This document shows positions 1 to 5,865 of a DNA stretch of 11,783 bases, piece after piece. The notes below the pieces were generated by a model. It did not search any database and was not told the DNA's origin. It saw only the letters and a program-made list of their open reading frames with translations. Source of the DNA: JAUSKF01 sp964355005. GTDB taxonomy: Bacteria > Patescibacteriota > Minisyncoccia > UBA6257 > WO2-44-18. Positions within the stretch are counted from its first letter, which is position 1, and each line of letters starts with the position of its first letter. The stretch is from NCBI GenBank assembly GCA_964355005.1, contig CAYHBX010000026.1, positions 1 through 11,783 on the forward strand. The letters are read 5' to 3'. A program made the translations under genes and the position numbers.

Positions 1-1
1 G

Positions 2-3000
2 CCGGTGGAGCTGGAAGTGGAGAAAAAGCTCGGCATTAAAAATAAAAGCGAAATAGAAAAATTCGGGATTGCCGAATTTAATTCTCAAGCTAAAACTTCC
101 GTCTGGACTTATAAAAGCGATTGGGAAAAATTGACCGAACGCATCGGTTTCTGGCTGGACTTCAACGATCCATACATCACTTATGACAATAAATATGTAG
201 AAAGTTTGTGGTGGGTTTTTCATGAGATCGCCAAAAGGGGATTTTTGAAAAAGCTTTATAAAATTGTGCCGTGGTGTCCGCGTTGCCAGACCCCGCTTTC
301 CAGCCATGAACTCGGCCAGCCTGGAGCGTACAAACTTACCAAGGATCCGTCGGTATACATCAAGTTTAAAGTTAAAGGTTTAAAGTCGAAGGTTAATAGC
401 AGGGAGTTTTTACTCGTTTGGACTACTACGCCGTGGACATTACCGGCCAACGTGGCGGTGGCGGTCAATCCCAAACTTACTTACACGAAATATAAAGTTG
501 GCGATGAATTTGTTTGGTCATATAACGCTCCCCCTAAGTCCGGCGAAAAAGAGGCGGAGGTAGTGGAAAAAATTTCCGGAAAAAAATTGGTTGGCCTAGA
601 ATACGAGCCACTTTACCGAGTCGTTAGTCCCAAGTCGTCAGTCGTTAGTTATAAAGTTATTGCCGCGGATTTCGTGTCTACCGAAGAAGGCACCGGTTTA
701 GTGCATATCGCTCCCGCATTCGGAGAGGACGATTTGCGGGTATATCAAACGACCAACGACCAACGACAAACGGTACCGGTGACGATTGATGACCGGGGAA
801 TAGTTAATAATGGATTGCCGGGCGCGGGAAAATTTATCAAACAGGCTGATGATGACATTATCGCTGATCTGGAAAAACGTGGACTAATACACGCGGCAAG
901 TGCTATTGAACATGAATATCCGTTTTGTTGGCGTTGTTCCACGCCGTTGATCTATTTCGCGCGCCATTCCTGGTTTTTTGAAACCAGCAAATTAAAAAAA
1001 GAATTTTTGGAAGCGAACAAAAAAATAAATTGGACCCCGAAGCACATTCAAGAGGGCAGGTTTGGTGAATGGCTAAAAGACCTAAAAGATTGGTCCATTT
1101 CCCGTAATCGTTATTGGGGCACACCGATCCCGATCTGGGAATGTGAAAAAAACGAAGAACATCGTTTGGTTGTCGGCTCACTGGAAGATCTGGACAAGCA
1201 CGCTTATCACCGGAATCGGTTTTTTATGGCGAGACATTGCGAGTCCAATCAGAATGTCACCAACGTCGTCGCTTCGGGAGAAAAATGGAAGAACGTTTCT
1301 AAGTTAACAAAAAAAGGCATTGAGCAGGCTGAAAAATTGGGAAAGGAGCTGGTCAAGAAAAAAATTGATTTGATCTTTGTTTCGCCGTATTTCCGGACCA
1401 AACAGACGGCGAATATAATCGCGAAGGCGACCGGGGCGAAGGTAATAGTGGATAAAAGATTGGAAGAGCTTAACGCGGGCGTTTTTAATGGCCGGGACGA
1501 CAATGAGCGGAAGGCATTTTATGCCGATTTGTTGGAGGAATTTACCAAAACTCCGCCGGGGGGAGAAAATTTAAACGACGCGAAAAAGCGAATGCTGGAA
1601 GCAATGCGAGATATTAATTCCAAATATCAAGGAAAAAATATTTTGATCGTCAGTCATGGCCATCCGCTTTGGGTAATGGCGGGAGTGGCGGCGGGTCTGA
1701 CCAATCGCGAGATAGTCGGCTCTTACTATCCGGAATTCGGCGGTTATCGGGAAATTCCGTTGCGTAATTTGCCGTTCGACCGGAAAGCCGAGCCGGATGT
1801 TCATCGGCCGTTCATTGATGAGGTGGTTTTGAAATGCGAAGCCCACCTGGGTGGGCAAGTGTGCGGTGGAAAGATGACTCGAATCAAGGACGTGGCGGAT
1901 GTTTGGTTTGATTCCGGAGCGATGCCGTTCGCGCAGTGGCATTATCCTTTTGAAAATAAAGAAAAGTTGGACGGTCAACCCCGACGCGCCAGAGCGGCCG
2001 GGGAGCCGACCGGAGCGTCGGCTTTTCCGGCGGACTATATCGCCGAAGGAATCGATCAGACGCGCGGTTGGTTTTATACGCTGCTGGCCGTATCCACCCT
2101 GCTAGGCAGAGGCCTTTCTTACAAGAATGTTATTTGTCTAGGTTTATTGCTGGATAAGAATGGACAAAAAATGTCCAAGTCTAAAGGAAACGTGGTTGAT
2201 CCGTGGATGATTATCCAAAAATATGGCGCGGACGCGGCCCGGTGGTATTTCTATACCGTGAACCCTCCCGGAGAACCCAAGCGTTTTGATGAACTGGACC
2301 TCGGCAAGACCCTGCGGAAGATATTTATGCTTGCCTACAACTCTTTTGTGTTTTATTCGACTTACGGCAAAGAGAAACATCAGCCGAATGAGGTTCTGGA
2401 TCAGTGGATAACTACCCGCTTGCGTGAAACTGCCGAAATCGCGACCGCGGATCTGGAAAAATACGAGATCGGAGATGCCGCGAAGGCAATCGAGGCTTTC
2501 GTAGACGATCTTTCGCGGTGGTACATCCGCCGTTCCCGAAAAAATGTGTCGGGAAAAACTCTAAAAATGGTCTTAGAGACTCTGGCGAAGCTGATGGCGC
2601 CGTTCGCGCCGTTTTTCAGCGAAGCACTCTGGAAGTCACTAACGACTAACGACAAACGACTAACGACAATAAGCGTGCATCTGCAGGATTGGCCGGAGTT
2701 TGGCGACAAACGACAGACGAAGCCGACGCCGGGGGTCGGCTCTCCGACCGGTAGCGTCGGAGCTAACGACAAACGACTATTAGAACAAATGAAAGAGATT
2801 CGTCACCTAGCCAGTTTGGCGTTGGCGGAAAGAGAAAAAGCGGGAATAAAAGTGAGGCAACCATTGGGTGAATTACGAATTAAGAATAAAGAATTAAGGG
2901 AAGAGTTATTGGCGATTTTAGCGGATGAGGTGAATGTGAAAGAAGTCGTGATTGACTCTAAATTGAAATCAGAAGTTGAGTTGGATATCAACATCACTCC

Positions 3001-3265
3001 GGAATTGCGGGAGGAGGGGACGATGCGGGACTTGGTTCGGATGATCCAGGGATTGAGGCATGACGCCGGATACACGCCCAACCACGCCATTGGAGTTTAT
3101 TTAGATGTTCCGGTGGAACTGATCGCGGTAATTTCCAAGCACCTGAATCAGCTCAAAAAAGACGTGAAAGCAAAAAATATTGAATTTAAACGTCCGACAT
3201 CTTTTGACGCGGAACTGAAGTCTAAACTGGAAAATTTTGATGTCTGGCTCGCGGTTAAGAAATAA
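2..3265 (+). CDS. ileS: Isoleucyl-tRNA synthetase with inserted histidine-phosphatase domain (5' partial)
   Basis: Charges tRNA-Ile in the cytoplasm. The frame is open to the left edge and begins inside the motif corresponding to GLPVE, so roughly 90-100 N-terminal residues with the HIGH motif lie outside; the GTG at 5 is an internal valine. Counting from that codon: first Cys pair 91/94, CP1 editing domain with WTTTPWTLPAN at 139-149 and HIAPAFGEDD at 234-243, a zinc-site half at C380/H386, WFDSG at 634-638, KMSKS at 722-726, then the anticodon-binding domain and the long C-terminal region of the eukaryote-like IleRS class. About 195 residues (about 402-597) between SLEDL and DVHRPFIDEV are foreign to IleRS and form a histidine phosphatase domain. 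The frame also absorbs several 7-bp-period tracts and GC-rich palindromes. Its product is therefore longer than usual. Identity is certain; catalysis by the inserted domain is inferred. Confidence 0.96.
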   Translation, partial: PVELEVEKKLGIKNKSEIEKFGIAEFNSQAKTSVWTYKSDWEKLTERIGFWLDFNDPYITYDNKYVESLWWVFHEIAKRGFLKKLYKIVPWCPRCQTPLSSHELGQPGAYKLTKDPSVYIKFKVKGLKSKVNSREFLLVWTTTPWTLPANVAVAVNPKLTYTKYKVGDEFVWSYNAPPKSGEKEAEVVEKISGKKLVGLEYEPLYRVVSPKSSVVSYKVIAADFVSTEEGTGLVHIAPAFGEDDLRVYQTTNDQRQTVPVTIDDRGIVNNGLPGAGKFIKQADDDIIADLEKRGLIHAASAIEHEYPFCWRCSTPLIYFARHSWFFETSKLKKEFLEANKKINWTPKHIQEGRFGEWLKDLKDWSISRNRYWGTPIPIWECEKNEEHRLVVGSLEDLDKHAYHRNRFFMARHCESNQNVTNVVASGEKWKNVSKLTKKGIEQAEKLGKELVKKKIDLIFVSPYFRTKQTANIIAKATGAKVIVDKRLEELNAGVFNGRDDNERKAFYADLLEEFTKTPPGGENLNDAKKRMLEAMRDINSKYQGKNILIVSHGHPLWVMAGVAAGLTNREIVGSYYPEFGGYREIPLRNLPFDRKAEPDVHRPFIDEVVLKCEAHLGGQVCGGKMTRIKDVADVWFDSGAMPFAQWHYPFENKEKLDGQPRRARAAGEPTGASAFPADYIAEGIDQTRGWFYTLLAVSTLLGRGLSYKNVICLGLLLDKNGQKMSKSKGNVVDPWMIIQKYGADAARWYFYTVNPPGEPKRFDELDLGKTLRKIFMLAYNSFVFYSTYGKEKHQPNEVLDQWITTRLRETAEIATADLEKYEIGDAAKAIEAFVDDLSRWYIRRSRKNVSGKTLKMVLETLAKLMAPFAPFFSEALWKSLTTNDKRLTTISVHLQDWPEFGDKRQTKPTPGVGSPTGSVGANDKRLLEQMKEIRHLASLALAEREKAGIKVRQPLGELRIKNKELREELLAILADEVNVKEVVIDSKLKSEVELDINITPELREEGTMRDLVRMIQGLRHDAGYTPNHAIGVYLDVPVELIAVISKHLNQLKKDVKAKNIEFKRPTSFDAELKSKLENFDVWLAVKK
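362..396. repeat. 7-bp-period tract in ileS (AT-rich type)
   Basis: Five consecutive heptamers AAGTTTA, AAGTTAA, AGGTTTA, AAGTCGA, AGGTTAA, translated as part of a Lys/Val-rich stretch in the editing-domain region. One of several tracts with the same period in this gene. Confidence 0.65.
620..650. repeat. 7-bp-period tract in ileS (GTCGTTA type)
   Basis: Heptamers GTCGTTA, GTCCCAA, GTCGTCA, GTCGTTA followed by GTT. This is the opposite orientation of the AACGACT/AACGACA tracts further along the gene (the complement of GTCGTTAGTC is GACTAACGAC). Encodes a Ser/Val-rich segment. Confidence 0.75.
748..773. repeat. 7-bp-period tract in ileS (AACGACC type)
   Basis: Heptamers AACGACC, AACGACC, AACGACA and a partial AACGG, encoding TNDQRQT. 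Lies just after the HIAPAFGEDD motif of the editing domain. Confidence 0.8.
1208..1795 (+). other. Histidine phosphatase (phosphoglycerate mutase-like) domain embedded in IleRS
   Basis: Encoded in frame within ileS. Visible signature residues of the histidine phosphatase superfamily, numbered from the codon at nt 5: ARHCESN with R410/H411 (usual form RHGE, here Cys replaces Gly), SPYFRTKQTA with R464, LEEL with acidic E488, a PPGGEN motif, and SHGHP with the second catalytic His at 551. All four core residues (two His, two Arg) and an acid are present, so phosphotransfer or hydrolysis on a small phosphorylated substrate is plausible. The substrate cannot be read from sequence. The domain ends just before DVHRPFIDEV, the normal IleRS continuation, so it sits at the base of the zinc-binding insertion. 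Domain assignment is strong; borders are good to about 10 residues. Confidence 0.9.
1841..1856. repeat. GC-rich palindrome splitting a zinc-binding Cys pair of IleRS
   Basis: Seven-base arms GCCCACC and GGTGGGC around a 2-nt centre. Together with the adjacent CAA codon it adds six residues (AHLGGQ) between Cys611 and Cys620. Removing these 18 nt restores CEVCGGKM, the normal CxxC zinc knuckle of this region, so a short in-frame insertion is the simplest reading. Confidence 0.7.
2004..2023. repeat. GC-rich palindrome in ileS, copy 1
   Basis: Arms AGCCGAC and GTCGGCT around CGGAGC, in a stretch encoding an Arg/Ala/Gly-rich segment between the FENKEKL and FPADYIAEG motifs of IleRS. Homologues normally have only a few residues here, so about 17 residues look inserted. 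Confidence 0.6.
2641..2668. repeat. 7-bp-period tract in ileS (AACGACT/AACGACA, four units)
   Basis: Four exact heptamers alternating AACGACT, AACGACA, AACGACT, AACGACA, encoding a TTNDKRLTT segment. It is the cleanest example of the repeat family in the window. Confidence 0.85.
2703..2778. repeat. Composite element: 7-bp tract interrupted by two GC-rich hairpins
   Basis: Starts with degenerate heptamers (AACGACA at 2709-2715) and ends with AACGACA, AACGACT at 2765-2778. Between them lie two adjacent hairpins: AGCCGAC at 2721-2727 with GTCGGCT at 2735-2741, then CTCCGAC at 2742-2748 with GTCGGAG at 2756-2762. Layout suggests the palindromic unit landed inside a pre-existing tract. It encodes a Pro/Gly/Thr-rich linker in the anticodon-binding region. 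Confidence 0.65.
2870..2898. repeat. 7-bp-period tract in ileS (GAATTAA type)
   Basis: Heptamers GAATTAC, GAATTAA, GAATAAA, GAATTAA plus a trailing G. Encodes a Lys/Glu/Leu-rich stretch in the C-terminal domain. Same period as the other ileS tracts, but different unit. Confidence 0.7.
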
Positions 3266-3274
3266 AAATAGCTA

Positions 3275-3303
3275 TTGACAAATAGGCTAATTTGTGCTAA
3301 ACT
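3275..3303 (+). promoter_or_regulatory. Sigma70-type promoter for the leader and orphan gene at 3671
   Basis: TTGACA at 3275-3280, a 17-nt spacer, and TAAACT at 3298-3303 preceded by TGC (extended -10). Expected transcription start is near 3310. An imperfect inverted repeat (TAGCTATT / AATAGGCTA, about 3270-3290) overlaps the -35 box. Confidence 0.75.
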
Positions 3304-3309
3304 TTTTTG

Positions 3310-3670
3310 GTTAAGCAAATATGCCACGCCGTTGGCGGGCAGGCTTAGCGGGTCCCGAGGGAGGGACTAAAATAGCTCATTTTCAAAGAAAGAGGAGCCG
3401 CCTCCTACCTTCCTTGTAATCCCTCGCCGCGTTGGGAGGAGAAATTATAGGAGACAAGAAGTGAGGAGACCGTCGTAGACTCTACGACAACGACGAGCGA
3501 CGCTGTATCCTGAAATTTCAACCCCAACCCTGTCGGGATGCGGAAGTTTTAGATCATAGCTTTGTTGCTCGGTTTGAAGATAGATGTCTATTCTTCAACC
3601 CTCGCGCCTAGCTCTGAATCTAAAATTTCCAGCATCGCGGCTGAGGTTTACAAGAAGACAGGAGGCCAAA
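3310..3670 (+). other. Long structured 5' leader without coding capacity
   Basis: The 405 nt between ileS and the next start codon hold no supported ORF. After the promoter come several self-complementary segments: a GC-rich block at 3323-3368, AGGAG/CTCCT around 3393-3405, an 8-bp stem at 3472-3488 (GTCGTAGA / TCTACGAC), and a strong bulged hairpin at 3571-3600. The Shine-Dalgarno sequence follows at 3660-3665. I recognise no catalogued riboswitch, tmRNA, RNase P RNA or 6S RNA. It could be a regulatory leader, or an independent small RNA ending before the gene. Confidence 0.5.
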
Positions 3671-4489
3671 ATGAACGCTTTGTCTGTACTCGAGGAGGAG
3701 GCCGTTCTCCAGAGAGAGGGGATGGCCGAGGAAGTGATGAGGCGGCAGTTCGCCGAACACGTCCGGGTTTCCGGAGGTGACAGATGCGTAAGCGTCAAAA
3801 AGGCGCAGAGCATCATGGAGAAAAATTGCTTCGGAATTTTCGAGGCGATCCGTTTCTTCGACGCGCAGTACACCCAGGCGGAGCTGATGGGCATGGGCGT
3901 TGTCCCGTACTCCGAAAGCGACCTGCGCGCCTGCAGGAAGACGCACATCTTGTTCGCCGGACACCGGATCGACCTGATCGGAGTTCGTGAAAAGATGACG
4001 TCGAAGCTCTGGCCCGGCCGCAAGACCCGTCGCGGAGATTTCTCCTACGATGAGGAGGTTTACGCCGGGAAGGAAAAGGGAGTGCTGGCCCGGTGGTATT
4101 TGATCAAAAAGTCGGTACTCCCGGGATCATTTTTCAAGACCTATGGGCAGCAGGAGGCGATGCTGAATCTGGAGGTGGAGGAGCGGCCGAGCGCTGCCGA
4201 GGTCGCCTATATGGTGGCGATGCACATGATGGCGAAACTGCGTCCTTTGCTGGACGCGAACGGCCAGTGCGCTCACAAGCTGGACCTCTACACCTTCAAT
4301 GAAGTAGTCACCCAGTCATTGCTGTTGGAAAATTGCGGTGTCTGGGTGAGGGGCCGGGATTCTCGGAACTGTGCCGTGATCGTTGGGTTCACGGAAGTTC
4401 ACAAGGGAATTGCCATCGGCAATTCCCGTCCCTGGAAGCCGTCTCCCAACGTCGGCCTGGTGCCTTCCGTCAAGCCGGCGAAGATCTAG
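3671..4489 (+). CDS. Orphan 272-aa protein of a family probably recurrent in Parcubacteria
   Basis: Function unknown. The start ATG follows AGGAGG at 3660-3665 with a 5-nt gap; the ATG at 3584 is in frame but lies within the 3571-3600 hairpin with no ribosome site, so it was rejected. No signal peptide or membrane segment is visible, suggesting a soluble cytoplasmic protein. Visible landmarks: an acidic/basic N-terminal helix (1-30), a central block ARWYLIKK..LPGSFFKT followed by Gln160/Gln161 (140-161), a PSAAEV segment (173-178), and a C-terminal block with VIVGF and NVGLVPSVKPA (237-270). From memory, hypothetical proteins with W-Y-L-I-K/R, P-G-S and a C-terminal V-x-V-G-x-F pattern are common in Parcubacteria; I cannot verify this. 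Its base composition is GC-richer than ileS. It is a single-gene unit with its own promoter, leader and terminator. Confidence 0.85.
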   Translation: MNALSVLEEEAVLQREGMAEEVMRRQFAEHVRVSGGDRCVSVKKAQSIMEKNCFGIFEAIRFFDAQYTQAELMGMGVVPYSESDLRACRKTHILFAGHRIDLIGVREKMTSKLWPGRKTRRGDFSYDEEVYAGKEKGVLARWYLIKKSVLPGSFFKTYGQQEAMLNLEVEERPSAAEVAYMVAMHMMAKLRPLLDANGQCAHKLDLYTFNEVVTQSLLLENCGVWVRGRDSRNCAVIVGFTEVHKGIAIGNSRPWKPSPNVGLVPSVKPAKI

Positions 4490-4493
4490 TCTT

Positions 4494-4526
4494 GCCGGGC
4501 GCACAAATTGTGTGCCCGGTTTTTTA
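4494..4526 (+). terminator. Intrinsic terminator of the orphan gene
   Basis: A 12-bp stem (CCGGGCGCACAA with TTGTGTGCCCGG, one G-T pair) directly followed by six T, five bases after the TAG stop. Confidence 0.92.
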
Positions 4527-4536
4527 TTGGCTTGGC

Positions 4537-4570
4537 CTAAAATTTTGGATCGCAGACGAAAAAATTTTAG
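4537..4570. repeat. Perfect 10-bp inverted repeat between genes
   Basis: CTAAAATTTT at 4537-4546 and AAAATTTTAG at 4561-4570, with a 14-nt centre. It follows the terminator and precedes the M50 protease promoter by about 140 nt. It may be an operator or simply an AT-rich hairpin; no T-tract follows. Confidence 0.5.
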
Positions 4571-4707
4571 TCGCCAAACAATAACCCCGTACATTTTGCA
4601 GCTAAAACCAGAACAGAGAAAACCGAAGCCGTTAGGCGATGCAGTTCGTATAGAAAATAATCAAAGGAAATTATGATACAAAATGCGCGTGGGTAGGCTT
4701 TCCTAGT

Positions 4708-4736
4708 TTGCGGAGCGAGTCGCTTCCTGTTATAAA
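4708..4736 (+). promoter_or_regulatory. Promoter of the M50 protease gene
   Basis: TTGCGG at 4708-4713, a 17-nt spacer, and TATAAA at 4731-4736 preceded by TGT (extended -10). Predicted start near 4743 gives a 5' UTR of about 29 nt. Confidence 0.6.
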
Positions 4737-4771
4737 TCTTATAGTTTCTTAACAGAAGAAAAGAGACAGCA

Positions 4772-5818
4772 ATGCTGACCGGAAAGAAGGGCTGGTTGAT
4801 CAGCGCCGGGTCTTTTGTGATTTTTGTTGCCACCTTCTCTTTTTTGATCAGCTGGAAATTATCCTTGGTCTTCGGCCTGTTGATGCTTGTTCACGAGCTC
4901 GGCCATTATCTGGTTTGCCGATGGAAGAGTTTTTCCGCTTCTCCGCCGGTTTTCATTCCGTTTTTTGGCGCTTTCATCGCTATCGATCCCGCCAAAATGA
5001 ATTCGAATGATGAGGCTTTGGTGGGTTACGGAGGGCCATTTTTCGGATCATTGGCCGCCATGGCAATCTTTCCAGTTTGGCTATTCTGGGCTGACTGTCC
5101 CAATGTTTTGCTTTTGGGTAGTCTTGCCGCTTTGTGGCTTAATTTCATCAACTTGATACCATTGCGTCCGCTGGATGGCGGCCGGATCACCCAGGTAATC
5201 AGTCCGTGGTTGCGGTATCTCGGTTTGGCGGTAGTTGTCGCGCTGATTTTAACGCTCCCCAGCCCGATTTTTTGGCTGATTATTCTGGTGATCCTCTACG
5301 CCCAATCGGAAAACGGTCACATTTTTAAATGTCGCGCCCTGTTGATTGGGGCTGTGGCGATGGCGGTGTCCGCGTGGATCAATCATTTGCCGATAACGTT
5401 CTGGCTTTTCGTTGTTTACGCCGCGGGAATCTGCTTTTGGCAGATCAGGCACCTTAGCAAAGTTAGAGCGTGGGCAGATCTAGGAAAAAAACAAAGACGA
5501 GAAACCTCCGCGCTTAAAGACGAGCATCTTAAGGAATTGTGGAGGGATATTGATCTTAATCGCTCTTTTATGACCAAGGAGCAACTGGAAGCTGCCGAGT
5601 CGCTGGCGCTGAAAGTAGAAGCGGAATGGGAAGCATTGGAAATCAGGATCAATGAAGATCTGACACTGGCAGATAATTTCTTGCATGGAGTTAAAAAACC
5701 GCTTCCGAGCGTCAGAAAGCGAATTGCCTGGACTTGCTGTTATCTCGTGACTGCTATTACGCTTGCCGCGTTCATTGCCGCGGAGCTGATGTACGCAGCG
5801 AAGCTGTCTTGGGAATAA
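4772..5818 (+). CDS. Site-2-type zinc metalloprotease (peptidase M50 family)
   Basis: A 348-aa integral membrane protein. The zinc-binding HELGH is at 41-45 in a hydrophobic helix, and the second metal-ligand motif of the family appears as NLIPLRPLDGGR (127-138), so the catalytic core looks complete. Hydrophobic segments are visible at about 7-28, 29-45, 86-106, 112-130, 147-176, 187-202, 206-222 and 318-340. Between the last two lies a charged segment (about 225-315, Lys/Glu/Arg-rich, probably helical or coiled-coil) on one side of the membrane. No PDZ domain is present, unlike RseP. M50 enzymes cleave transmembrane substrates in regulated intramembrane proteolysis; the substrate here is unknown. 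The ribosome site is weak (AAGAAAAGAGA). Transcription probably starts at 4743 and ends at the hairpin just after the stop. Family call is firm, role inferred. Confidence 0.92.
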   Translation: MLTGKKGWLISAGSFVIFVATFSFLISWKLSLVFGLLMLVHELGHYLVCRWKSFSASPPVFIPFFGAFIAIDPAKMNSNDEALVGYGGPFFGSLAAMAIFPVWLFWADCPNVLLLGSLAALWLNFINLIPLRPLDGGRITQVISPWLRYLGLAVVVALILTLPSPIFWLIILVILYAQSENGHIFKCRALLIGAVAMAVSAWINHLPITFWLFVVYAAGICFWQIRHLSKVRAWADLGKKQRRETSALKDEHLKELWRDIDLNRSFMTKEQLEAAESLALKVEAEWEALEIRINEDLTLADNFLHGVKKPLPSVRKRIAWTCCYLVTAITLAAFIAAELMYAAKLSWE

Positions 5819-5854
5819 AAAAGCAACCCCCGCCACTAGTGGCGGGGGTTTTAT
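5819..5854. terminator. Bidirectional terminator between M50 gene and trpS
   Basis: A perfect palindrome at 5825-5850 (arms AACCCCCGCCAC / GTGGCGGGGGTT around TA), with TTTT on the + side and a run of A (T on the - strand) on the other. It starts seven bases after the protease stop and ends 16 bases before the trpS stop, so it can serve both convergent genes. A near-identical hairpin recurs at 10895-10920. Confidence 0.93.
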
Positions 5855-5865
5855 GTAAGAAGATT

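Noticed and set aside
620..773. Possible CRISPR array from repeated AACGAC units
   Set aside because: Units are 7 bp and contiguous, without unique spacers, and sit inside a coding frame.
1571..1978. 135-codon ORF on the - strand in ileS
   Set aside because: Antisense to the conserved IleRS frame, without start signals; explained by codon bias of the real gene.
3584..3670. Upstream ATG in frame with the 272-aa gene
   Set aside because: It lies inside a strong hairpin with no Shine-Dalgarno, whereas the ATG at 3671 has AGGAGG at ideal distance.
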